DNA of 32,879 bases from Erythrobacteraceae bacterium (GCA_027489095.1 JAIYAL010000217.1:1-32879), one strand, 5' to 3'. Shown: positions 25,201 to 32,380, counted from the stretch's first letter. Made by a program: numbers and translations. Notes: generated by a model from the letters alone, not told the origin.

Positions 25201-26468
25201 AAGGGGCGGCCGAGACCCTGTGGCGGCTCGCCGCGATCGAGGCCTTCGACCTTTCAGGGCCGGTGCGGATCGCCGCGCGCGCCACCGGGACGCTTGGCCA
25301 GCCGCGCATCCTTGGCAACCTCGCCAGTGACGATCTGACAGTGCAGAGCGCACTCAGCGGCACGCGCATCACCCAGGTTGCCGCGCGCGGGCGCTTTGCC
25401 GGATCGCGGCTTGAACTGACGCGCTTTGCTGGGCAGACGGGCGGCGGCGGCACGGTCACGGGCAGCGGAACGGTCGATCTGGCGGGCCTCAGCACCACGC
25501 ATGGGCCGAGCCTCGATCTGCGGGTGGCGGCGAACAAGGCGCGGCTGCTCGATGCCAACGCGCTTTCGGCGACCGTCACTGGCCCCTTGCGGATCGTCTC
25601 CAATGGCCTGGGCGGCACCATCGCCGGGCGCGTGACCATCGACCGTGCGCGCTGGGTCCTCGGCAATGCCGTAGAAGACCGCGCCCTGCCGCGCATCGCC
25701 ACGCGCGAGATCAATGGCGAGCGCGCGCGCGCGCAGGTCTCGGGCCGCGACGCGGCTTGGCGCTATCTCGTCAATGCTTCGGCGCCCGGCCGTGTGGCGG
25801 TTGAGGGGCTGGGGCTGGAGAGCGAATGGGGCATCGACATCGCGTTGCGCGGCACGGTGGCGGACCCGCGCATCGGCGGTTCGGCGCGGCTGGTGCGCGG
25901 GGTTTACACCTTTGCAGGAACCCGCTTCGAGCTGACCCGCGGGCGCATCCTGTTTGACGGGAACGAGGCGATCAATCCGCGCCTCGACGTGCTCGCCGAG
26001 ACCGCCAAGAACGGCACCAATGTCGACATCGCGATTACCGGTAACGCGCTTTCCCCGGCGATCACCTTCGCCTCCGATCCGGCGCTTCCCGAGGAGGAGA
26101 TCCTTGCACGGCTGCTGTTCGGCGGGTCGGTGACGTCGCTTTCGGCGACCGACGCGTTGCAGCTTGCCGCAGCGCTCGCCGCCTTGCAGGGCGGTGGCGG
26201 GGGCCTTGATCCGATTGGCAAGCTGCGCCGCTCGATCGGGCTCGATCAGTTGCGCATCGTCACGGCCGATCCGCTGACTGGACGCGGCACGGGCATTGCG
26301 ATCGGCAAGAACATCACGCGGAACATCTATGTCGAGCTGGTTACCGACGGGCGCGGGTATAGCGCCACGCAGGTGGAGTATCGCATCACGAGCTGGCTGG
26401 CGCTGCTCGGCACCGTCTCGACCATCGGGCGCGATTCGGTGCTGGTGCAGGTCAGCCGGGATTATTGA
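22221..26468 (+). CDS. tamB: Translocation and assembly module protein TamB
   Basis: TamB is a long inner-membrane-anchored periplasmic protein spanning to TamA, thought to work in outer-membrane protein assembly and lipid transport. The 1415-residue protein has a Pro/Ala- and Arg-rich cytoplasmic start, one membrane helix (about residues 32-50, GWALMILLAPVVLVSVFFAT), a very long beta-strand-rich AsmA-like groove region and the conserved C-terminal TamB (DUF490) domain. That domain includes GVYTFAGTRFELTRGRILFD, PEEEILARLLFGGSVTSL and the ending YVELVTDGRGYSATQVEYRI. Length is in the usual range. It shares one base with the tamA stop, so translation is coupled. It is followed at once by the tandem 92-bp repeat. 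Confidence 0.95.
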   Translation: MAERAESGTTEAPPPAPARRHGRRRRWARRLGWALMILLAPVVLVSVFFATPIGKRFIADQIAAVAPASGLRFSVGRIEGDIYGKAVLRKVAVSDPKGVFLTIPEVRLDWRPLNWLWGRLDIREVTARRGRLTRLPELLPGDPDAPLLPDFDIRVDKLVADDLVIAKGLATSRDERADLTARIDIRKGRALVDAKARLGAEDRVTLLLDAEPDGDRFELEGYALAPAGGVMAGLAGFEAGYAGRIVGDGTWARWRGAMVARRMAARIGPQGPPVAAFRISNDAGKYGVLGQLRAGLAGETLIARALGETTSLAASFTLENSVVEGRAAAVSRALDVRAGGVVDLADKVVDGARVKLVLRDPDLFGEGLRIEGGRLAANLGGAFSDLAIKHEIALAKLVARGVTASGLTQEGSARLENTVLRVPLALAAERVTTGNAFADPRLVKGRAGGLLTYDFERRSLTADRTRITFPGLEGTLSLRGDILKGAYAIAGPIEARRLRVEGTGEVTANAKILAKFGPAVPWSLRANLAGVLSRIGNATIRNLAGEQVRFKGELGMGAGQPIVLRNTTVTAPRLTAKLDSRVVSGGGVTRTVLAGNGRQAQYGPFRFDAEIAGDGPRAVLVLADPYPAAGLKDVRIALAPSKAGFGLDVAGGSTLGPFDGALELILPQNAPTRIAINRLQVYRTNVTGDVTLGEAGPSGDLKLAGGGVDGTIGFSPQDNGATGFAVNLAARNATFGGTTPISIARGQIAATGRFAQGNTTINADLVAAGFDYGGFNVAGLTAKAAITNGRGKVTGTLAGRRADRIALNFDADVAPNQIAAVARGFYGQSEITMPRRAVLTALDEGGWSLAPTQIGYGGGFAIAQGAFGGGTTQVQLKLARMPLRLLDLTGTDLGLGGRLTGIIDFSQTGRAPPTASARGRIDRFSRAGLVLSSKPVGVLGVIDLTPVRLTAALRLFEGDARRGDIAMSITGLVQDGALTDRLMQGRLDARLGFEGAAETLWRLAAIEAFDLSGPVRIAARATGTLGQPRILGNLASDDLTVQSALSGTRITQVAARGRFAGSRLELTRFAGQTGGGGTVTGSGTVDLAGLSTTHGPSLDLRVAANKARLLDANALSATVTGPLRIVSNGLGGTIAGRVTIDRARWVLGNAVEDRALPRIATREINGERARAQVSGRDAAWRYLVNASAPGRVAVEGLGLESEWGIDIALRGTVADPRIGGSARLVRGVYTFAGTRFELTRGRILFDGNEAINPRLDVLAETAKNGTNVDIAITGNALSPAITFASDPALPEEEILARLLFGGSVTSLSATDALQLAAALAALQGGGGGLDPIGKLRRSIGLDQLRIVTADPLTGRGTGIAIGKNITRNIYVELVTDGRGYSATQVEYRITSWLALLGTVSTIGRDSVLVQVSRDY

Positions 26469-26481
26469 GGGGGCCTTCCGC

Positions 26482-26665
26482 AAGGTCGCTGACGGGCGTT
26501 GCTCGGCGGCGTAGCCGTCGCAAGGCCGACTGGCCGCCCGCAGCGCCGCAGGCGCGAGGATTTCGCAAGCCGGAAGGTCGCTGACGGGCGCTGCTCGGCG
26601 GCGTAGCCGTCGCAAGGCCGACTGGCCGCCCGCAGCGCCGCAGGCGCGAGGATTTCGCAAGCCGG
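26482..26665 (-). repeat. 92-bp tandem duplication of the hairpin-rich dispersed repeat (copies B1 and B2)
   Basis: Copy B1 (26482-26573) and copy B2 (26574-26665) appear identical except for one T/C difference (26499 versus 26591). Read on the minus strand, each contains the same words as copy A: GCGAAATCCTCGC (plus-strand complement at 26554-26566 and 26646-26658) and GGCCTTGCGACG (complement at 26516-26527 and 26608-26619). Hairpins GCGCC-TGC-GGCGC and CGGC-TAC-GCCG stand at the places where copy A has different hairpins. On the minus strand the array starts 12 nt after the lysozyme stop codon. Confidence 0.85.
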
Positions 26666-26677
26666 AAGGCGTGCGGG

Positions 26678-27196
26678 TCAAGAAGAATACATCTCCGCCT
26701 CCGCCGCGCGCCTGCGGGTGAGACCCTTGAGCACGTGGCCCCCGGCGCGGTTCCAGCGCCCGAACTCGCGTACGGCGGCCCGGGTGTTGCCCGCGATGTG
26801 CTTGCGGGTCAGGGTCGCACGGCCAATTGCGCCGGTGTTGTAATGAAAGCTCACCAACGCGTCGAACTGCGCCTGGGTGGTGGGCGCCTCGCCAATTGCG
26901 GCGGCGACGTCCTCGGCAAAGCGGACGAGATCCTCGGCAAGACGCGTGTCGCATTGCGTCTGCGTCCAGCGGGTGCCCTGGCGGATGCGGCCGCCATTGA
27001 AGTGGTCGCGCCCGGTCGCGCCCCAGCCGATCGTCCACGGTGCGGCGCCGGTGGCGGGGTCGGGATAGGCGTCGATCATCCCGTCGGTGTGGAGCTGCGC
27101 GCATCCCTCGAAACGCTGGATAAGAGCGATGCCGGCGGCGCTGATGCGGCGCGGGGAAGGTTGGGGCGCGGGGCGGGTGTCGGGCTGATCGGGCAT
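26678..27196 (-). CDS. Phage-type lysozyme (GH24 muramidase)
   Basis: A peptidoglycan-cleaving endolysin of the T4/P22 lysozyme type, 172 residues. The catalytic set is visible as Glu30 (IQRFEGC), Asp46 (AYPDPATG) and Thr55 (PWTIGWGAT). The rest of the fold is seen in FDALVSFHYNTGAIGRATL and the C-terminal FGRWNRAGGHVLKGLTRRR. Compared with typical GH24 enzymes, the spacing between Glu and Asp is stretched by a short insert (residues 34-43). No signal peptide or signal-anchor is present, and no holin, spanin or other phage gene lies nearby. It is either a domesticated or relic endolysin, or needs a separate route to the wall. GGAGG lies 10 nt before the ATG. It diverges from the XRE regulator gene. 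Confidence 0.9.
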   Translation of the reverse strand: MPDQPDTRPAPQPSPRRISAAGIALIQRFEGCAQLHTDGMIDAYPDPATGAAPWTIGWGATGRDHFNGGRIRQGTRWTQTQCDTRLAEDLVRFAEDVAAAIGEAPTTQAQFDALVSFHYNTGAIGRATLTRKHIAGNTRAAVREFGRWNRAGGHVLKGLTRRRAAEAEMYSS

Positions 27197-27278
27197 GGGC
27201 GGGGAGCCTCCATCGGGATGAGGCCGGGGGATTCAGCAGGATTTTTTCGAGTAGGAAAACGGATTCTGCCGGCGGGGT

Positions 27279-27328
27279 GACAAGAGGTCTTGACTGACAA
27301 GAGTTCTTGTCTGTAAAGAGCTCTTGTC
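27279..27328 (+). promoter_or_regulatory. Three operator-like palindromes at exact 17-bp spacing
   Basis: CAAGA-GG-TCTTG (27281-27292), GACAAGA-GT-TCTTGTC (27296-27311) and an imperfect third site ending AAGAGCTCTTGTC (27313-27328) share the form gaCAAGAnnTCTTGtc. Their centres fall at 27286.5, 27303.5 and 27320.5, exactly 17 bp apart. They lie 36 nt or more ahead of the XRE regulator ATG, so they are most simply read as its own operators. The best-formed site is the middle one. Confidence 0.8.
27290..27317 (+). promoter_or_regulatory. Likely sigma-70-type promoter of the XRE regulator unit
   Basis: TTGACT (27290-27295) is a good -35 box. A weak -10 candidate, TGTAAA (27312-27317), follows at 16 nt. 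The start of transcription would fall near 27324, leaving a leader of about 40 nt. The promoter lies wholly inside the operator array, as expected for self-repression. Confidence 0.5.
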
Positions 27329-27363
27329 AGAAGCGCATTTTCGCAGGCGTCACACGTGCGAAG

Positions 27364-27597
27364 ATGCGGAAGATCGAGGCCGCCTTGGAAAACCGTCTGA
27401 AGCACCACCGTGAGGCGAAAAGCTGGAGCCAGGGCGAACTTGCCCGGCGGCTGGGCGTGTCGCGTCAGACGATCAACGCGGTCGAGACCGACAAGTACGA
27501 CCCTTCCTTGCCGCTAGCATTGCGCATGGCGCGTCTGTTCGCCGTTGCGGTGCCGGATCTGTTCATAGACACTTGGGAACCCGAAGATGATGATTGA
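27364..27597 (+). CDS. XRE-family (Cro/CI-type) transcriptional regulator
   Basis: A 77-residue single-domain helix-turn-helix protein: LENRLKHHREAKSWSQGELA, then the recognition helix LGVSRQTINAVETDKYDPSL and ARLFAVAVPDLFIDTWEPED. It resembles the short YozG-like regulators that are typically paired with a membrane protein. The ATG at 27364 is chosen because an earlier in-frame TTG at 27307 lies inside the operator array and upstream of the expected transcription start; the ribosome-binding site is poor. The last bases overlap the next gene by 11 nt, so the two are coupled. Probable autorepressor through the three palindromes at 27279-27328. Confidence 0.9.
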   Translation: MRKIEAALENRLKHHREAKSWSQGELARRLGVSRQTINAVETDKYDPSLPLALRMARLFAVAVPDLFIDTWEPEDDD

Positions 27598-28243
27598 GGA
27601 CAAGACCCCCGCTACCCCGCGCTGGGTGCGAAAACTGCTGATTCCCGGATTGATCGGAGGGGTCGTGGGCTATGCCGCCGCTGCGACGATGATGCATTTC
27701 ATCGACAGTTCCGCAGTCGGCGGGCTCGGCAAGTCCGCGACCATCGCGGCTCTGATCGGGGTGGTTTACGCGGTGATTGGGCTTGGTGTCGGCTTTGGGG
27801 CTGCCAGCCCGAAGATTGGCGCGCGTTTCCTCAATGTCGAGGACGCCGACGAGCTGCGTGAGCAGAAGAAGGTGCTGACCCTTTCGGGGGCCTCAATGGC
27901 CTTGTGGGGGGCAAGCCTCCTCGCGCTGGCGCTGGCTGCGCCTGATGGGCCTGTACCCCAGGCGGTCGCGCTCGCAGTCGGCGCGGGCGGACTGTTCATC
28001 GGAAGCTGGCTCTCGCTGCCGGCCTACCGCGCCAGCGATGAGCTGATGCGCGCCGTCAGTCTGGAGGCGGGCGCTCTCGGCTACGGCCTCGTGCTGCTGG
28101 TTGTGGGGCTTTGGGCAATGCTCGCCCACCTTGGCTATACCGCTGCGCCCACACCGCTCGACCTGCTCAGCTTGTTCTATGTGCTGGTGCTGGTGGCGAG
28201 TTTCATCGTGGTCGGCCGGCGCGGGATGCTGGCGCCGCGCTGA
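27587..28243 (+). CDS. Hypothetical six-helix integral membrane protein
   Basis: A 218-residue protein of unknown function. After a short charged start it has about six membrane helices: LLIPGLIGGVVGYAAAATMM, IAALIGVVYAVIGLGVGFGA, a helix around MALWGASLLALALA, AVALAVGAGGLFIGSWLSLP, LGYGLVLLVVGLWAMLAHLG and LFYVLVLVASFIVVG. A cytoplasmic or periplasmic loop in the middle (ARFLNVEDADELREQKKV) is charged. Its overlap with the XRE gene indicates co-expression; pairs of short XRE regulator plus small membrane protein are common, but their job is mostly unknown. The start may be ATG 27587 or ATG 27590. A strong terminator follows. Confidence 0.85.
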   Translation: MMIEDKTPATPRWVRKLLIPGLIGGVVGYAAAATMMHFIDSSAVGGLGKSATIAALIGVVYAVIGLGVGFGAASPKIGARFLNVEDADELREQKKVLTLSGASMALWGASLLALALAAPDGPVPQAVALAVGAGGLFIGSWLSLPAYRASDELMRAVSLEAGALGYGLVLLVVGLWAMLAHLGYTAAPTPLDLLSLFYVLVLVASFIVVGRRGMLAPR

Positions 28244-28261
28244 TCGGAACGGGTTCCAAGC

Positions 28262-28299
28262 AAAAGGGGCGCCCGCCGGCTGGCGGACGCCCCTTTTTT
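28262..28299. terminator. Strong bidirectional intrinsic terminator
   Basis: AAAAGGGGCG-C-CCGCC, a GGCT loop, then GGCGG-A-CGCCCC followed by TTTTTT. The stem is 15 bp or more with one C-A mismatch, the A-run on one side pairing with the U-run on the other, so it works for both the membrane-protein gene (plus) and the autotransporter gene (minus), which converge here. Confidence 0.93.
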
Positions 28300-28315
28300 G
28301 TACCCGATCAGCTGA

Positions 28316-31300
28316 TCAGAAGCGGAAGGTCGCGGTGCCGCGGACCACCTGTGCATCGGCGTTCGTGCGACCGATGGTGGTGTCGAAGCCGGCGGTGATC
28401 GTCAGCGGGCCTTCACCGAAGGTCGCGCTTGCACCGAGTTCTCCCCACATCCCGTCGGCACTCTGCAGCACGAAGTTCGCGTTGGGGCCGGTGCCCTGTG
28501 CGAAGTTGGCGCCCAGCAGCTGCGGGCCGTCCTCGAACTCCCACACCATCTGGGCGGTGGCGTTCAGGCTCAGGACCTTGCCCTTCTTGTCGTAGTCGAA
28601 GCCGAATCGGCCCTGAGTGCTTTGGAACTTCTCGCGCTCGATGGCGAGGGCGAGGGTGGCGCCGGTTTCGCGCAGTGTGGTGAGGTCCACGCTGGCGTAG
28701 CGGAGCTCGATGCCCGGCGAGAGAGTGCCGATGTCCGTCACGTGGTTATACGAGATGCCCAGCGCGCCCGAGACCAGGTAGTCGTCCGAGGACGAGTTGA
28801 GGGTCTGCGCCGCACCCAGGAACTGCACGGTCCGATTGGTATCGAAGCCGATGCTGCCCATCGACACCTGACCGTCGAGCTCGACGCTGTCGCCGAGGTT
28901 ATGGCGGACGTAGACCGAGGCGGCATAGGTGGTGCTTTGGGTGCGCTGGCCAAGCGGAGTGTCTGCGTCGAGCGTATTGTAATAGCCCGACAGGCCGAGC
29001 ATGGTGTTCTCACCCGGGAAGAACTCGACACCACCGGCGATGTAATAGCCGTTCATGTCGGTCGCCTGGGTGAAGCCCGGAAGCACGCCGACATCGCCGG
29101 TGATGTAGCCGCCCGCGAGGTAGATCCCCACGTTCTCGGGCAGGTCGGCTTCCTTCGTTTCGGTGTCTTCAGCACCGTCCTGCATCGCCATCATCGCGCC
29201 GCCGAGCGGTTGGCCCATCGGCGAGAAGCTCATCTGCGCGAGTTCGAGCGGACGACCAGTGATGGCGATCTTGCCGCCGGCTCCGTCGATATCGGCCTCA
29301 CGCAGGCGGGCGTCGTTGAAGTTCTGGATGCTGTTGACCGACTGGGCTGCGATCGACAGAACCGCCTGCTCGTTCACGGGTGCAAGACCGTTGAAGGTGC
29401 TGCGGATGGTGTCGATCGAAGCGAAGTCCAGCGCGTAGAAGCCGGCCAGCGCAGTGTTTGCACGGTTCTGGTCGAGCAGCTGGGCATAGGCCCCCTGCAC
29501 CGGGTTGTTCAGAGCAATCACCGTGCCGTAGCTCGCCGCGCTGATCTGCATCAGCACCGCATTCGGCTGGTAGGTGAACTGCTGGCTGAGGATCGGCGAG
29601 AGGCGCTGGGTGAAGAAGGTACCCGTCACCCCGCCGGTGGCGGTCACGATGGTGAACTGACGACCGAGGCCATTGACCTGCCCGGTCACGCCCGTCCCGA
29701 CCACCACCTGGCCGCCGATATTGGCCTGACCGGTGACCGTGATGCGGTCAGAGGTGGCGCCCAGCACGTCGACGAGGTATTGGGTGCCCGAAGCCATGAT
29801 CAGGTTGCCGGTGATCGACAGGGTGCCAACCGTGCCGGTCCCGCCTGGCGAGATCGTCCCCGCCACGCTGGTCACGAACGGCGCGACGATCGTCCCGCTC
29901 CCCTGCAGCATCCCGCTGAGGATGGCAAAGTCACCGGCCGAGGTGAGGCGACCGTTCACGTTGATCATGCCGCCGGATTGAGTCACGTCGTTGAGCGCAG
30001 TGAGCTGGCCGCCAGTGGCGATGTTGAGCCCGGCAAGGCCGCGCACCGTCAGCTTGTCGATCGTCACGGCGCTGCTGAGCGTCATCGTGCCTGCATTGGC
30101 GAGCGTCACGTCGAAGTAGCGCGGCAGAACGCCCCCGAGGCGGTTGCCCGGAGTGTTGTTGGGCACGAAGCCCGTCGCGCCCGGCAGGCCGTTGGCGATG
30201 GTCGCCGCCGGCAGCACGGGACCGGTGTTGAAGGGCGTTTCCTCCGAACCGGTCACCAAAGTCTGGGCCGAAGCGTCGTTCGAAACGATCGCGCCGTTCC
30301 CGCCGAAGGTTTCGGTGTGGAGGTTGTTGGTAAGGCTCGAACCGGCGGTTGCGGTCACATCCGAACCGCCAACGCCGCCCGTCGTATTCGTGACCCTGCC
30401 AGTTGCGAGGTCGCGGCACTGGTTCGGCCCGAGGGCCGGGGTCGTCACGAGACCCTGAACGCAGATCTGGCCAAACTGTCCAGAGGAGCCGAGGCTCTGT
30501 TCGCCGGGCCTTGTCGGAACGCCGTTCACCAGCTGCCCGTTGGGGCCGATGATGAAGAAGTTGGGGTCCTGCAGCGAGACCCAGCGTGTCGGGTCTTCCC
30601 AGTTGCCGTTGCCGGTGACCGCGCCGACATAGCGGTACGGATTGTTGGCCGCGATCCAGTCCCAGTAGAGATAGAGCGGCTGGTAGAACGAGAGCGTCCC
30701 GTAGGACGAGAAAGGCGTCGCGGTAAAGAAGCGCGAGCCGCCCGACAGCACGCCGATCACGACCTGACGGTCGAAGGTACGGTCGAGGATCAGCGGACCG
30801 CCCGAATCGCCCCCCGCAGTGCTGCCCTCGTTGGGCAGCGGGTTGTCGCGGAAGACGTTGAAGTCGAAGACCGTCGCAGCCGCCGTGCCGCGACGCGGAT
30901 CGTCAAAATCGGTCCAGTAGAGGTTCTGCGGAAGGTTTGTCTGTAAACCGCCGAAAATCACATTGTTGCGGGTGTTGAACGAGGTGAGCGCACCCAGCCA
31001 GTTTTCCGCAACGCGGCGGCGACTATCGATCGCGACGGTCGCGCCTAGGTCGCCAACGCCGCTGAGGCCGTAGCCGGTCATCACGACGTGATAGCCGGTG
31101 CCGTTAGCGGCGGTTGAGGTGGTCGGCGGGGTCAGCGCCGAGAGCAGCAGCGCCCAAGTCGGGACATTGCGCGCGGGCGTGTCGAGCGAGGCGATCGCGA
31201 CGTCGCCATAGAGGAAGCCCGCCGCCGCCGGCTCGAGCGAGAGCGGATTATAGACCAGCCCGTTGACAGTGAAGAAGAACTCACTGGAGCTGCTGGTGAA

Positions 31301-31897
31301 CGGTGCTCGGCCCTGCGCTTCCGAACCGAACAGCCAGTTATTCCGCGGCGAGGTGCCGACCGGGGCGCCTGGCTGGGTGGTGTTGTTGGCATTGTTGAAG
31401 CCGAACGCCATCGGCGCGCCGCCCGTGCCGAATTCGGTCGCGGGACGCGTGTTCACGCAGTGCGCTGCGAACAGCACGGTGCGCGGGTTGATCAGCGAGC
31501 CGGTGCAAGTGCTCAAGGTAGCGACTGCGCCAGCCGAATTGAATCCGGGCAAAACCATCTGGCCGACGCCGTTGATGTTTACGGGGTCGCGCGAGGTGAT
31601 CGAGGTGCCCGGCTGGCCGATCACGATGTCGGGACGGTTTTCGACGGTGATCTGGCCCACGTAATTTTCAAGCGTGGCCATCAACGCCGGGGCGCGGGTG
31701 CGTGCTTCCTGTTCGGCTGCTTCGAAATCGAGGGCGGTGGTGCGGTGGCGCACATCTTCCACGCCAGTGACGTCGAGGCGCAGGGCAGTCTCAGTGGGAT
31801 TGTCCTGCGCGTGAGCCGCGCCGGAGCCCAGCACCAGACCTGCCAGCGCAACACCCGTCATCAGCGCCGGACGCAGCCGGCGGTCATTCTTGATCAT
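28316..31897 (-). CDS. Trypsin-like serine protease autotransporter
   Basis: A type Va secreted protein of 1193 residues. Signal peptide MIKNDRRLRPALMTGVALAG up to AHA-Q at residue 30. The passenger begins with a chymotrypsin-fold protease: His146 (LFAAHCVN), Asp232 (YGDVAIASLD), Ser365 (AGGDSGGPLI), and a likely Cys131-Cys147 disulfide beside the histidine. Next comes a beta-helix-like stretch with the autotransporter-associated repeat (FAILSGMLQGSGTIVAPF, GTISPGGTGTVGTLSITGNL), then a linker and a C-terminal barrel (about 905-1193) ending in ATFRF with the terminal Phe expected for BamA/TamA substrates. The start at 31897 has GAGG 5 nt upstream; an in-frame ATG at 31957 would add 20 residues before the signal peptide. 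Target unknown. Confidence 0.93.
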   Translation of the reverse strand: MIKNDRRLRPALMTGVALAGLVLGSGAAHAQDNPTETALRLDVTGVEDVRHRTTALDFEAAEQEARTRAPALMATLENYVGQITVENRPDIVIGQPGTSITSRDPVNINGVGQMVLPGFNSAGAVATLSTCTGSLINPRTVLFAAHCVNTRPATEFGTGGAPMAFGFNNANNTTQPGAPVGTSPRNNWLFGSEAQGRAPFTSSSSEFFFTVNGLVYNPLSLEPAAAGFLYGDVAIASLDTPARNVPTWALLLSALTPPTTSTAANGTGYHVVMTGYGLSGVGDLGATVAIDSRRRVAENWLGALTSFNTRNNVIFGGLQTNLPQNLYWTDFDDPRRGTAAATVFDFNVFRDNPLPNEGSTAGGDSGGPLILDRTFDRQVVIGVLSGGSRFFTATPFSSYGTLSFYQPLYLYWDWIAANNPYRYVGAVTGNGNWEDPTRWVSLQDPNFFIIGPNGQLVNGVPTRPGEQSLGSSGQFGQICVQGLVTTPALGPNQCRDLATGRVTNTTGGVGGSDVTATAGSSLTNNLHTETFGGNGAIVSNDASAQTLVTGSEETPFNTGPVLPAATIANGLPGATGFVPNNTPGNRLGGVLPRYFDVTLANAGTMTLSSAVTIDKLTVRGLAGLNIATGGQLTALNDVTQSGGMINVNGRLTSAGDFAILSGMLQGSGTIVAPFVTSVAGTISPGGTGTVGTLSITGNLIMASGTQYLVDVLGATSDRITVTGQANIGGQVVVGTGVTGQVNGLGRQFTIVTATGGVTGTFFTQRLSPILSQQFTYQPNAVLMQISAASYGTVIALNNPVQGAYAQLLDQNRANTALAGFYALDFASIDTIRSTFNGLAPVNEQAVLSIAAQSVNSIQNFNDARLREADIDGAGGKIAITGRPLELAQMSFSPMGQPLGGAMMAMQDGAEDTETKEADLPENVGIYLAGGYITGDVGVLPGFTQATDMNGYYIAGGVEFFPGENTMLGLSGYYNTLDADTPLGQRTQSTTYAASVYVRHNLGDSVELDGQVSMGSIGFDTNRTVQFLGAAQTLNSSSDDYLVSGALGISYNHVTDIGTLSPGIELRYASVDLTTLRETGATLALAIEREKFQSTQGRFGFDYDKKGKVLSLNATAQMVWEFEDGPQLLGANFAQGTGPNANFVLQSADGMWGELGASATFGEGPLTITAGFDTTIGRTNADAQVVRGTATFRF

Positions 31898-31927
31898 GTT
31901 TACCTCAACCCTGTTGGAAGCGGGGAT

Positions 31928-31956
31928 TGACAGCGTAAATCCCGGCGAAGCTGTCA
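31928..31956 (-). promoter_or_regulatory. Inverted repeat in the leader of the autotransporter gene
   Basis: TGACAGC (31928-31934) and GCTGTCA (31950-31956) are perfect inverted arms around a 15-nt spacer, 31-59 nt upstream of the autotransporter ATG. It could be a dimeric regulator site or an mRNA leader hairpin. No clear promoter boxes could be placed beside it. Confidence 0.4.
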
Positions 31957-31987
31957 CCCTAACCTGCGGCGGCGACAGGACAAGAGG

Positions 31988-32003
31988 GGCGAATTATTTC
32001 GCC
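31988..32003. promoter_or_regulatory. Inverted repeat GGCGAA-TTAT-TTCGCC upstream of the autotransporter gene
   Basis: A perfect 6-bp inverted repeat with a 4-nt AT-rich centre, about 91 nt upstream of the autotransporter start on the minus strand. It is a plausible operator or part of a promoter region. Only the symmetry is seen. Confidence 0.35.
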
Positions 32004-32380
32004 TGAACGTGGCATTCGTGCATCATGTCGCGCCACGAAAGGTGCGCGACAGGCAGAACCTTGCTGTCCCGGCGCGGCCCTGTTCGGCAAGCAGTGGCAG
32101 AACGCCGCGATATCGCACCTCCGGCAGGAAGTGGAAAATCGCTTTCAAGAGCAAGCATTACGATGCCACTGGGCAGCGCACCGCTGCTCCGTTCAAGCTG
32201 CTTGGCAGGGATTCCCGCAACCAAGATGGTCTGCGGGCGACCTGGGCGATAATGCCCTCGCCCGTAGGCCAGCTTTTGTTCGCCTGCTCTGGCGCCGACC
32301 CGGGGCATCATCGCGAAGTGATCCAGCGCTATTTGCGGATCGGTTCGGGCATGACCACCGCTCCCTGACGGCACAAACGA
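32004..32380. other. Stretch with no convincing gene between the autotransporter and glnA
   Basis: Reading frames of 75-150 codons are open here on both strands, but all are mutually overlapping, rich in Arg, Ala and Ser, and show no domain, signal peptide or ribosome-binding site that I can recognise. The plus-strand frame ending at 32368 has a somewhat protein-like tail (GADPGHHREVIQRYLRIGSG), so a decayed gene is possible. Otherwise it holds only the upstream region of the autotransporter gene and the glnA terminator. Confidence 0.5.

Noticed and set aside
25254..27104. 616-codon open frame on the minus strand
   Set aside because: It runs across the tamB C-terminal domain, the tandem repeat and the lysozyme gene out of frame, so it is a composite shadow.
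27307..27363. N-terminal extension of the XRE regulator from a TTG codon
   Set aside because: It would begin inside the operator array and upstream of the likely transcription start; the extra residues do not fit the family.
28622..30946. 774-codon open frame on the plus strand
   Set aside because: Antisense to the autotransporter barrel and passenger; no recognisable domain and a His/Arg/Asp-rich composition.
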